From positions 39,952 to 103,951 of the forward strand of contig CAJTYD010000002.1 of the NCBI GenBank assembly GCA_910583775.1: 64,000 nucleotides of DNA, given 5' to 3'. The first letter of the stretch is position 1, and every line of letters starts with the position of its first letter. This document shows positions 1 through 7,965 of the stretch, one piece after another. This stretch comes from an uncultured Muribaculaceae bacterium. Its GTDB lineage: Bacteria; Bacteroidota; Bacteroidia; Bacteroidales; Muribaculaceae. Made by a program: the position numbers and the translations under genes. The notes under the pieces are model-generated. The model searched no databases, was not told the DNA's origin, and saw nothing but the letters and a program-made list of their open reading frames with translations.

Positions 1-1
1 G

Positions 2-466
2 ACCTTCGGTCAGGAATACCTCACCCATCTGCGCGTTATCCAGGACATAGGCATGGCGCGCATCGATCCGGTGATATATAACGGTCAGGAGATCATTCCT
101 ATCCAGTTCCTCAAGGCTGTTCTTCCCGACCCGGGCACTCTCGGCGAGAACTATACCGGGGAGACATCGATCGGCTGCCGCATCTCCGGTCTCGACAAGG
201 AGGGCCGCGAGTCGACCTATTACATCTACAACAACTGCTCGCACCAGGAGGCATACAAGGAGACGGGCGCCCAGGCCGTAAGCTACACCACCGGCGTTCC
301 CGCCATGGTCGGCGCCTATATGTTCCTCAAGGGGGAATGGGTGAAACCGGGCGTCCACAATGTAGAGGAGTTCAACCCCGATCCGTTCCTGGAAAAACTC
401 GCCAAATCAGGGCTTCCCTGGCACGTCATCGAGAACGAGGACATCGAGTTCTCGCCCGAAGACTGA
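2..466 (+). CDS. Saccharopine dehydrogenase-family protein, C-terminal part (probable carboxy(nor)spermidine dehydrogenase)
   Basis: The frame is open from base 2, so the N-terminal NAD(P)-binding domain and the start codon lie outside the window; 154 residues are visible. The segments PDPGTLGENYTGETSIGC and SYTTGVPAMVGAYMF are typical of the C-terminal substrate domain of saccharopine dehydrogenase-like reductases. In Bacteroidales this family member usually acts as the carboxynorspermidine/carboxyspermidine dehydrogenase of polyamine synthesis rather than in lysine metabolism; that assignment is from family knowledge, not from residues seen here. An internal ATG at 53 should not be taken as the start because the homologous sequence continues upstream of it. 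The GH31 gene follows after 26 bases on the same strand. Confidence 0.8.
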   Translation, partial: TFGQEYLTHLRVIQDIGMARIDPVIYNGQEIIPIQFLKAVLPDPGTLGENYTGETSIGCRISGLDKEGRESTYYIYNNCSHQEAYKETGAQAVSYTTGVPAMVGAYMFLKGEWVKPGVHNVEEFNPDPFLEKLAKSGLPWHVIENEDIEFSPED

Positions 467-492
467 ATTCTGCTTAACAAATAGTTTCTTAC

Positions 493-2925
493 ATGTTTAT
501 ACGAAATTTGATCGCAGCGGCGCTGGGCATCGCCGGCGCCGCTGCCTTCGCAGTTACCGACACGCCTTCTGAATCAGTTACCCGCGAAGGCGACATTACT
601 CTGGTTTCGACGCCCGGCTCCACCGTGGCGCTCACCCCGCTCGGCCCCGACATCTTCAGGATCTCCACCATTCCGGCCGGCACAAGACCCGCTTTCCCTA
701 AATCGCAGTCGGCGGTGCTTCCGGCCGATTACACGGGCATCAGCGAGTTCACCACCCCCGAGGAGTTCATAATGAGTTCGTCGACCACCACCCTCAAGGT
801 GAACCGCCTGACGGGAAAGGTGATGATCCTTAACGCCGCCGGCGACACCATCCTCTCCGAAACAGGCGGTGTCGACAATTCCGGACCGATGAAGTCCGTC
901 TCTTTCCGCGCCGACGGCCGAAACTACTACGGCGCCGGCGAGAGAGGCCATTCGCTGCGTCTCAACGGCGACACGCTCGTGATGTACAACCGCCAGAACT
1001 ACGGCTACACCGGCGGCGATCCCCGTATCTCGCAGATGGGCATCACCGTGCCTTACATCGCCTCCGACCGCGGCTTCGGCATCCTCTTCGACGACTACAA
1101 CGCCGCCGAGCTGATTGTCGGCGACACAGTTTTCTATACCTCAGAGACCCCGAAACCGTTGTCATATTATTTCATCAACGGCGAAGGCTCGCTCGCAGGC
1201 ACCGTCGACGGTTACACCCGTCTCACCGGGCGCCAGCCGCTGCCTCCGTTCTGGTCATTAGGCTATATAACATCCAAGTATGGCTACCATAACGAGCAGG
1301 AGGCTCTCGGGGCCGTCGACTCCCTTAAAAGAGCCGGTTATCCTGTAGACGGCATCATCTTCGACCTCTACTGGTATGGCAAGGAGACCGACATGGGGCG
1401 CCTCGAATGGAACAAGAACCAGTTTCCCGACCACCGCCGGATGCTCGACTCGCTTAAGAACATGGGTATCAACACCATTCTTATCTCTCAGCCGTATATC
1501 AACAAGAAGGGGGCAATCGACAACTACAACTCCCTCGCCGAAGCCGGAATGCTTACGCGCGATTCCGCCGGCAAGACCCACGACGTGACCACCTGGGTGG
1601 GCGACGCCGGTATGTTCGACATGTCGAACCCCAAGACCCGCGAATGGCTCTGGAACCGTCTGCGGCCGCTCACGGCCGAAGGCCTCGCCGGATGGTGGGG
1701 TGATCTCGGCGAACCGGAGGTGCATCCGCTGACCATCGTCCACGGCAACGGCGAGACAGCTTCGCAATATCATAACGTCTATGGCAACGAATGGTCACGG
1801 ACCATCTACGAGGGTCTGCGCAAGGATTTCCCGGAGATGAGGCCGATGCTGCTGATGCGCGGTGGAACCGCCGGACTGCAGCGCTATTCCGTCTTCCCCT
1901 GGACCACCGACGTCTCCCGCTCGTGGGGCGGCCTGGAGCCCCAGGTGACGCTGATGCTCAACTCCGGCCTGTCGGGTCTCGGATATATGAGCTCCGACAT
2001 CGGCGGATTCGCCGTCGATCCGAAAAATCCGACAGATCCCGAGCTGTATGTAAGATGGCTTGAATTAGGCGTGTTCTCCCCCGTGCTACGCACCCACTCG
2101 CAGACCGCGCCCGAACCGTATCATTATCCGCAGCAGGAGGAACTGACACGTTCGCTCATACGCCAGCGCTATGAATGGCTTCCCTATAACTATACGCTTG
2201 CCTTCCTCAACGCCTCGAAGGGATATCCTATGGCGAGACCGCTGAACTTCAACGGAGAGAACGCCGGAGAGGAATATGCCGGGCTTCGCGACGAATATCT
2301 CTGGGGCGACGAGGTGCTCGTGGCTCCGGTGCTTCAGAAAGGCGCCCGCACCCGCAGGGTGCTCTTCCCCGCCGGGGAATGGGTAAACTGGTATAACCCG
2401 CGTCTGCGCTATGCCGGCGGCCGTGCCGCATCCGTAGCAGCCCCCCTCGGCCGCATTCCTCTCTTCGTGAAGGCAGGAAGCTTTATCCCTGTTTATCCCG
2501 ATTCCATCGGGAATGTAACGGAATATAAGTCCGACAGGCTGACAGTCCGCTACTTCCCCTCCGACGAGGAAAGCTCCTATACGCTTTTCGACGACAATCG
2601 CCGATCGCCCCTCTCGCTCGAGAGCAAGGACTATCAGCTCACAACCTTCACCGGCATAGCCAAAGGGAGCCAGATCACTGTGTCGCTTAAGGCGGAAGGG
2701 AAATACGAGGGAATGCCACAAGACAGGATGATCACTCTGGAAATACCGGAGGCCCAGAAGCCTGAGACTGTCTCGCTCTCCGGCGCCGTCGGCATCCCCG
2801 AACTTGAGGAATCGGAATCGCCGAAAGCGATCCGCCAGTACGGCTGGGCCTACGACCCGGACCGCAACACCCTCGTTATCCGCATCGCATGGAACTACGC
2901 TCCCCTCACCGTCACCATCCGCTAA
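493..2925 (+). CDS. Glycoside hydrolase family 31 (alpha-glucosidase/alpha-xylosidase type), exported
   Basis: An 810-residue protein beginning with a hydrophobic signal sequence (about residues 1-20, ending in an Ala-rich stretch). Residues about 150-240 form the N-terminal beta-sandwich region and the (beta/alpha)8 barrel follows. The family 31 nucleophile motif reads GWWGDLGEPE with Asp404 as the likely nucleophile and Glu407 in the usual WxDxxE-like position; Asp502 in YMSSDIGGF fits the general acid/base. The C-terminal part (about 600-810) is beta-rich, as in other GH31 enzymes. It probably cleaves alpha-linked glucosides or xylosides in the periplasm or on the cell surface. It is not next to the susC/susD pair at 13.9 kb, so a shared locus cannot be claimed. 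A hairpin terminator follows at 2989. Confidence 0.9.
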   Translation: MFIRNLIAAALGIAGAAAFAVTDTPSESVTREGDITLVSTPGSTVALTPLGPDIFRISTIPAGTRPAFPKSQSAVLPADYTGISEFTTPEEFIMSSSTTTLKVNRLTGKVMILNAAGDTILSETGGVDNSGPMKSVSFRADGRNYYGAGERGHSLRLNGDTLVMYNRQNYGYTGGDPRISQMGITVPYIASDRGFGILFDDYNAAELIVGDTVFYTSETPKPLSYYFINGEGSLAGTVDGYTRLTGRQPLPPFWSLGYITSKYGYHNEQEALGAVDSLKRAGYPVDGIIFDLYWYGKETDMGRLEWNKNQFPDHRRMLDSLKNMGINTILISQPYINKKGAIDNYNSLAEAGMLTRDSAGKTHDVTTWVGDAGMFDMSNPKTREWLWNRLRPLTAEGLAGWWGDLGEPEVHPLTIVHGNGETASQYHNVYGNEWSRTIYEGLRKDFPEMRPMLLMRGGTAGLQRYSVFPWTTDVSRSWGGLEPQVTLMLNSGLSGLGYMSSDIGGFAVDPKNPTDPELYVRWLELGVFSPVLRTHSQTAPEPYHYPQQEELTRSLIRQRYEWLPYNYTLAFLNASKGYPMARPLNFNGENAGEEYAGLRDEYLWGDEVLVAPVLQKGARTRRVLFPAGEWVNWYNPRLRYAGGRAASVAAPLGRIPLFVKAGSFIPVYPDSIGNVTEYKSDRLTVRYFPSDEESSYTLFDDNRRSPLSLESKDYQLTTFTGIAKGSQITVSLKAEGKYEGMPQDRMITLEIPEAQKPETVSLSGAVGIPELEESESPKAIRQYGWAYDPDRNTLVIRIAWNYAPLTVTIR

Positions 2926-2988
2926 CCCGATCATCACATTTCAGTATCAAATGCAGGGATATCCCTTTGGGATGTTTCACTCAAAAAT

Positions 2989-3018
2989 AAAAAGGATATG
3001 CAAATGCATATCCTTTTT
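2989..3018. terminator. Bidirectional rho-independent terminator
   Basis: A near-perfect stem GGATATGC/GCATATCC flanked by an A-run on the left and a T-run on the right, lying between the convergent GH31 gene and the small membrane-protein gene. It can stop transcription from both sides. Confidence 0.8.
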
Positions 3019-3055
3019 TAATAAGTTCGGAAACGGAGCATAAGGCGCCCAACCA

Positions 3056-3082
3056 CTAATTACTAATTGCTAATTACTAAAT
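3056..3082. repeat. Degenerate 7-bp tandem array (TAATTAC type)
   Basis: About four head-to-tail copies of a heptamer, TAATTAC TAATTGC TAATTAC TAAATGA, ending against the stop codon of the minus-strand gene at 3085. The same period with other sequences is seen at 7.9, 19.4, 25.4, 40.5, 48.2 and 54.8 kb. Confidence 0.7.
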
Positions 3083-3084
3083 GA

Positions 3085-3438
3085 TTAGAGCGGTGCGGGC
3101 ACCGCACCGAGAAGCGCAGCGGCATCGGCCGTCGAGGGCGTTGTCCAGAGACCCACGAAGAAGAGGGCGATGCAGGCGAGGATCGTCAGCCACAGCCCGG
3201 CGTTGGCGATCGTCATGTTCTTCGACCGCACGAGCAGGTACCACAGCACGCCGACGGTCAGCGTCAGAAATCCCGCCCCCATTATCAGCTGGTTGCTGAG
3301 ATGCAGCTTGGATGAATCAATGATCCAGAGGATAAATTCCACGATCGCGCACAGGCAGATCACCACTCCGCAGACGGTATAGAACTTGTTCAGTCCGCGG
3401 TTCACCCTATCTTTGACTTTTGGCTTTGTGTTTTCCAT
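3085..3438 (-). CDS. Small membrane protein, three predicted transmembrane segments
   Basis: A 117-residue protein starting at ATG 3438. An upstream in-frame extension to 3498 is possible but reads as non-coding AT-rich sequence. After a basic N-terminus (MENTKPKVKDRVNRG) there are three hydrophobic helices at about residues 20-40, 55-75 and 85-105. I do not recognise the family and no catalytic residues stand out. It converges with the GH31 gene, with a terminator between them. The real gene is supported by the clean membrane topology and by the different base composition of the upstream intergenic region. Confidence 0.6.
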   Translation of the reverse strand: MENTKPKVKDRVNRGLNKFYTVCGVVICLCAIVEFILWIIDSSKLHLSNQLIMGAGFLTLTVGVLWYLLVRSKNMTIANAGLWLTILACIALFFVGLWTTPSTADAAALLGAVPAPL

Positions 3439-3780
3439 AATACAATAAATTTTAACTAAAAAACATATCTCCCGCAAATAAAGTTTAAAAGCCCTCACAC
3501 TCTATCCGAAATACATGTATAATCACAATATTTTCAATTAAATATGTTTTATAACACCTTATTATATTTGTATTATGCCATATTTTGTCATACATTTGCC
3601 GAACGATAGAATCCATTATTATATTCATGATATATCATTTCTACCTGTCTCGTTCATTGTGTCAAACTTGAAGTCCTTCTGTTTTAGAAACTGTTTAAAT
3701 AATTATATTTCCTACTATAAACTCAAGACTTCAACGAAGCCATTTTTTCGAGACAAAAGTCAATAAACGATTTATTTTTT
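3439..3780. other. AT-rich intergenic region with a MITE-end remnant
   Basis: No convincing gene. A TATATTTG box (3563-3570) may be a promoter -7 element for the protease gene. At 3684-3703 the sequence TTAGAAACTGTTTAAATAAT resembles the terminal repeat of the MITE-like element at 63389, so this may be an eroded end of the same family. The composition fits a foreign insertion upstream of the low-GC protease gene. Confidence 0.4.
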
Positions 3781-5181
3781 ATGAAAAGGATTATACCCTT
3801 GGCTATCCTTTGCTTTGGATTTGCCGCATGTTCTCAAACAGACATGCAACTCGAAAACCCGGAAAATAATCTTTCCGAAGTTTTCAACAAAACAAGAGAA
3901 AACAGCGATACTAAAGTCTCGTTCTCTCTCGCCGAAAAAGTGGCTCGCTCCACGCGCCCCGGCACTCGTGCCAATGATAATATCAAAGATATCCGTCCTA
4001 TATGTCTTGACAGCGGAGATCCTGTCTTTTATGCTGTGAATTTCTCAAATTTTGGTGGTTTTGTACTTGTTAGCGCTTCGCAAAATTACACACCTGTTTT
4101 AGCAGAAGTTGAGAAAGGATCTTTCGACATACTGAATTTGCCCGAAAATGTAAAATATTACCTCGAAGGTTATAAGTATGCAATAGAATCCTATAATGAG
4201 GCGCCGGAAGACAGTGTCAAGAAATACCGTAAACTATGGAAAAGATATCTTGATGAAGAACCAATAAAAAAGCAAACCAGATCATCATCTCCTGAACTTG
4301 ATACTTTTATTTACGACAGCCAAAGAAAATGGAATGGTAGTAGCTATGATTGGACTTCATTAGCAGAAAACAGACTTGGGCTTGATTTCTTCGATGATTT
4401 TGTGATTGAGTTCACAGATTCTCATCCCGACGCAGATTTAAGTACAATATTTATTGTAGCTTTACCAACTACAATTACTACTTTTGTAGATAATTTTATT
4501 ACAAGTGAATGGGGGCAAGAGGCTCCATATAACTCGCTTGTTCCCAATAACTATCCTGCCGGTTGCGTTCCGGTCGCCATGGGTCAGATCATGAGATACC
4601 ATAAAAAGCCTGCCGGCTATAATTGGGAGGGGATGGCTGATTATTATAGCTTCTATGACTCTGCCCCGGAAGTCGCAAGACTTTTAAAGGATATTGGAAC
4701 AAAAGTAAAAATCAGTTATACTCCGGATGGAAGTGGAGCTAAAATTTCAGATGCGCAGAAAGCTTTCAAATCATACGGCTACTCAGATGCCAAGATAATA
4801 GATCACAATATATTTACCGTAGAAAACAATCTTTGCCAAAAATTAGCGGTATATGGCAGGGGAGAGAATCCATCTACAGGCAAAGGGCATGCATGGGTCT
4901 ATAGTGGATTTGATTATAAGGAAGATATATTCTATTATACTCTTCTGGTTCCTGTAGAGGATCCCACTTCTTCAAGTTATTTTAAATACAAATGGGAAGA
5001 GACTGAACTCGAAAAAGAAATGGCTGGTTATATGGTCTCCAAAAGGAAATTATATATAAACTGGGGTTATTACGGATTGTATAACGGATGGTATTCCGAT
5101 CATGATATAAGTTATACAGGAAGTGGTGGTAACAAAGTGATATATTCCCAAAATAGGAAAGACATAATTAATATAAAATGA
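3781..5181 (+). CDS. C10-family (streptopain-like) cysteine protease, lipoprotein
   Basis: A 466-residue protein with a lipoprotein signal (LCFGFAACSQ, lipidated Cys17). Residues about 40-200 resemble the inhibitory pro-region of C10 peptidases. The catalytic domain follows: SEWGQEAPYN with the oxyanion Gln, PAGCVPVAMGQIM with nucleophile Cys262, and GKGHAWVYSGF with His370, then a Trp-rich NWGYYGLYNGWY segment like the family's C-terminal active-site tryptophan motif. The family includes SpeB, interpain and the Bacteroides fragilis Bfp proteases, made as zymogens and secreted or surface-anchored. Base composition is clearly lower in GC than the neighbours, suggesting acquisition. The stop codon overlaps or nearly touches the serpin gene, indicating one operon. 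Confidence 0.85.
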   Translation: MKRIIPLAILCFGFAACSQTDMQLENPENNLSEVFNKTRENSDTKVSFSLAEKVARSTRPGTRANDNIKDIRPICLDSGDPVFYAVNFSNFGGFVLVSASQNYTPVLAEVEKGSFDILNLPENVKYYLEGYKYAIESYNEAPEDSVKKYRKLWKRYLDEEPIKKQTRSSSPELDTFIYDSQRKWNGSSYDWTSLAENRLGLDFFDDFVIEFTDSHPDADLSTIFIVALPTTITTFVDNFITSEWGQEAPYNSLVPNNYPAGCVPVAMGQIMRYHKKPAGYNWEGMADYYSFYDSAPEVARLLKDIGTKVKISYTPDGSGAKISDAQKAFKSYGYSDAKIIDHNIFTVENNLCQKLAVYGRGENPSTGKGHAWVYSGFDYKEDIFYYTLLVPVEDPTSSSYFKYKWEETELEKEMAGYMVSKRKLYINWGYYGLYNGWYSDHDISYTGSGGNKVIYSQNRKDIINIK

Positions 5182-5204
5182 GATTCCAACTAAACATTTA
5201 TCTT

Positions 5205-6425
5205 ATGAAAACAAATTATTTGATATTGTCATCGATGATACTGACCGGCGTGCTTTCGGCATGCAGTAATGATGACGATCCCGGCAAGAATGAGCCCATA
5301 AATATTCAGCTGACGCGGAGTGAGTCGGAAGCAGTAAAGGCTGTCAATGACTTTACATTCGATTTTCTGAAGGCAACGGAGAATAATTACGGTGACAATA
5401 AGCCCAACTACATAATGTCGCCGCAGAGTGTTGCCTGGTGCGTGGCAATGGTGGCCAACGGAGCCGAAGATGGCAGCGAGACACTCCGCGAGATGCTCGG
5501 TGTGTTACACCTGGGCGATGCCGTAACCTTGCAGGATGTAAACGACTACTCGCTGAAGCTCATCGAGGCGATAACAGCCAAGAATGGCAGCGCGAAGGTA
5601 GGTGTGGCAAACGCGCTCCACTACAAGAGCACAATAGGCATCAACCGGACATTCGCGAACACCCTCAAGACTTTCTATAAGGCCGGCGAATTCGTCGATC
5701 CCTCAAACAAAAATCTTGACTCCTGGATCAGCGATCACACAGGAGGCATGATAAAGGATTTCGCCAAGAAAAAGGATATCGAAAATCACTCTTTCGGAGT
5801 ATTGAACACTCTATATTTCGATGGAATATGGAAAAAGCGTTTTGACCCGAAGAATACGAAAGAAAGAGAATTCCGAAACGCGGACGGGACAAAGAGCATG
5901 CCTCTGATGATGTCGGAAGATCAGGATTGTATGGTGTCGCAAGATGAAAAATGCCATTTCCTCAAGCTCTACTTCAACAATGAATCGTTCGCAATAAACT
6001 TCGTGATACCCACAGAGGGGAATACTATCAAAGATGTTCTGAGACACCTGGACGGAGAAAAATGGCGGAATCTTCTTGAAAAGGGAATAAGAACAAGGAA
6101 CTCTGTTTTGATCCCTAAGCTCAAGCTGGAAAGTGACTTCGATTTTGTAAAAACTGCAAAGGATATGGGACTTAAAAAAGCATTCTCCACTCAGACCGAG
6201 TTGACAAAGATTGCATCCTCCCCCATAACGCTTTCCGCCATTGACCAGACATCGGTGCTCGAGCTTGATGAATCAGGAGTGAAAGCAGCCTCTGCTACCC
6301 ACATAGGAGGAGACATTGCAAACGTTCTTTGGGATTCCTTCCTTTTAAACGAACCTTTCTATTTTTTCATAACCGAGGAAAGCACCGGCGCCATACTGTT
6401 TGCCGGGAAGGTCTCCCAGCTTTAA
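5205..6425 (+). CDS. Serpin (protease inhibitor), lipoprotein
   Basis: A 406-residue protein from ATG 5205; an earlier in-frame ATG at 5178 overlaps the protease stop and adds nine residues before the signal peptide, so it is less likely. The signal MILTGVLSACSND gives a lipoprotein with Cys at the cleavage site. The serpin core is recognisable: NYIMSPQSVAWCVAMVANGA, NTLYFDGIWKKRF, and the C-terminal NEPFYFFITEESTGAILFAG. The reactive-loop hinge ESGVKAASAT has small residues at P12-P9, as in inhibitory serpins; counting from the hinge Glu as P17 puts P1 close to Ala in DIANVL. Its position directly behind a C10 cysteine protease suggests that it restrains that enzyme or protects the cell from proteases; this is inference. 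GC content is nearer that of the core than the protease gene. Confidence 0.88.
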   Translation: MKTNYLILSSMILTGVLSACSNDDDPGKNEPINIQLTRSESEAVKAVNDFTFDFLKATENNYGDNKPNYIMSPQSVAWCVAMVANGAEDGSETLREMLGVLHLGDAVTLQDVNDYSLKLIEAITAKNGSAKVGVANALHYKSTIGINRTFANTLKTFYKAGEFVDPSNKNLDSWISDHTGGMIKDFAKKKDIENHSFGVLNTLYFDGIWKKRFDPKNTKEREFRNADGTKSMPLMMSEDQDCMVSQDEKCHFLKLYFNNESFAINFVIPTEGNTIKDVLRHLDGEKWRNLLEKGIRTRNSVLIPKLKLESDFDFVKTAKDMGLKKAFSTQTELTKIASSPITLSAIDQTSVLELDESGVKAASATHIGGDIANVLWDSFLLNEPFYFFITEESTGAILFAGKVSQL

Positions 6426-6444
6426 TTACCGACAAATTCCACGG

Positions 6445-6483
6445 AATAATAATGGGCGCACGGATTGTGCGCCCATTATTATT
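6445..6483. terminator. Bidirectional terminator, REP-like palindrome
   Basis: A perfect 17-bp stem (left arm 6445-6461, right arm 6467-6483, loop GGATT) lies between the convergent serpin and lpxB genes and covers the lpxB stop codon. Its core GGGCGCAC/GTGCGCCC is close to the REP-like palindromes at 25.5 and 54.8 kb, so a dispersed repeat may be serving as the terminator. Confidence 0.8.
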
Positions 6484-7732
6484 CGGTGGAATCGGGATTT
6501 CTTGAGATGTCGGATGGTTTGGGAGAGGGCTTCCTGCGGCGGCGCGGAGCGCGCGGCCGCTGAGGAGCGGCGGCAGGATTGTCGGCGCCGGACGGCGGCG
6601 TGACGCCGAGGCTGTCGGCGATCAGTTCGGCGACGTATTCGGAGGCCACCGAATTGCCGAGCTTGCGCTGCATCGCCTTGTAGCCCGAGATTTGCCAGTC
6701 GCGACGCGGCGACGACTGCAGAAGCGGCGAAAGCTCGCGGGCGATCGACGTCACCGTGCAGTTGTGCACCAGCAACTCCGGCACGATGCTGTTGCCGACG
6801 ATAAGGTTCGGCAGCGAAACATACTTCACCTTAAGCAGTTTCTCCATTATCTTGTAGGAAAGTTTCACGCCGTTGGCACGGTAGCATACCACCTGCGGCG
6901 TACCGATCAGGGCTGTCTCGAGCGTTGCCGTGCCGGAGGTAACGGCCGCGGCCTGGGAATATTTCAGAAGCGTCGGCGTGCAGCCGAAAACAACCTTAAG
7001 GCCCGGATCCTGAGCCACCTCGCGATAAAACTTCTCAGGAATCGCCGGGGCGCCCCCAATGACATACTGGAAATCCTTGAAACGCTTCGCAGCAGCAATC
7101 ATCAGCGGAAGATTGTTGCGTATCTCCCCCTTTCGCGAGCCGGGAAGCAAAGCAATGATCGGCCGAGGGTCGTCGATTCCCTGACGCTCGAGGAAATGAC
7201 GCTTCGGCGGAATATGACCCATGCTGTAGGCAATCTCCTGAACGGATGGATTGCCCACATACGTCACGTTATAACCATGTTTCTTGTAAAAGCCTACCTC
7301 GAAAGGAAGGATGGAATAGAGGCGGTCTACATATTTCTTTATCGCCTTGACGCGATATTCCTTCCAGGCCCAGACCTTGGGCGATATGAAATAATGCACC
7401 GGAATGCCGAGTTTATGGGCATAGCGGGCAAGCTTGAGGTTGAAACCGGGATAGTCGACAAGCACAAGCGCGTCGGGTCGGAACTCCCTGAGCAACTTTT
7501 TTGCCCGACGCAGGTTGCGGAAAATCTGAGGAAGCTTGCGAAGAACCTCGCTGAAACCCATCACATTCATCATATCGTAATGGAGATCGGGATTTCTTCG
7601 CGCCTCCTTGGCCATAAGGTCACCTCCGAAAAAGCGGATGTCGGCATCTCTGTCGATCTCCCTCAACGATTTGATCACATTGGAGGCATGCAGGTCGCCG
7701 GAAGCCTCTCCGGCTATCAACATATATTTCAT
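6479..7732 (-). CDS. lpxB: Lipid-A-disaccharide synthase
   Basis: A GT19 glycosyltransferase that condenses UDP-2,3-diacylglucosamine with lipid X in lipid A synthesis at the inner membrane. From ATG 7732 the protein is 417 residues and opens MKYMLIAGEASGD, the family signature; upstream in-frame codons to 7828 encode an unrelated-looking stretch, so the later start was chosen. Other family segments are VLVDYPGFNLKLA, YFISPKVWAWKE and LLPGSRKGEI. The last 40 residues form a Pro/Arg/Lys-rich tail (APQRPRAPRRRRKPSPKPS) beyond the usual family end, probably disordered and basic. It converges with the serpin. Confidence 0.93.
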   Translation of the reverse strand: MKYMLIAGEASGDLHASNVIKSLREIDRDADIRFFGGDLMAKEARRNPDLHYDMMNVMGFSEVLRKLPQIFRNLRRAKKLLREFRPDALVLVDYPGFNLKLARYAHKLGIPVHYFISPKVWAWKEYRVKAIKKYVDRLYSILPFEVGFYKKHGYNVTYVGNPSVQEIAYSMGHIPPKRHFLERQGIDDPRPIIALLPGSRKGEIRNNLPLMIAAAKRFKDFQYVIGGAPAIPEKFYREVAQDPGLKVVFGCTPTLLKYSQAAAVTSGTATLETALIGTPQVVCYRANGVKLSYKIMEKLLKVKYVSLPNLIVGNSIVPELLVHNCTVTSIARELSPLLQSSPRRDWQISGYKAMQRKLGNSVASEYVAELIADSLGVTPPSGADNPAAAPQRPRAPRRRRKPSPKPSDISRNPDSTE

Positions 7733-7861
7733 TCTTTTCGATATCGAATAAACACTATAACCACGCGCCTCGTCAGGCGCATGATTATAATATGACACCG
7801 TTCTTTCCCGTTGGTTTAATCTTCCCATTTAAATTTACTCATTAAATTCAAATGGGTTTAT

Positions 7862-7962
7862 GGTTTGGGTTTAAGGTTTAGAAAATACCATTTGCTATGA
7901 TATCCGAGACTTCAGGTAATATCTAAACCTTAAACCCAAATCTTAAACCCAAACCTTAAACT
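7862..7962. repeat. Inverted pair of 7-bp tandem arrays (TTTAAGG type)
   Basis: GGGTTTAAGGTTTAGA (7867-7882) is mirrored exactly by TCTAAACCTTAAACCC (7922-7937), and the right arm continues as further degenerate heptamers to the end of the terminase gene. The two arms could fold into one long hairpin. A similar inverted arrangement lies between murD and mraY at 48.1-48.2 kb. Confidence 0.75.
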
Positions 7963-7965
7963 AAA

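Noticed and set aside
3575..3766. 63-codon frame upstream of the C10 protease
   Set aside because: AT-rich, no recognisable features, and it contains the MITE-end remnant.
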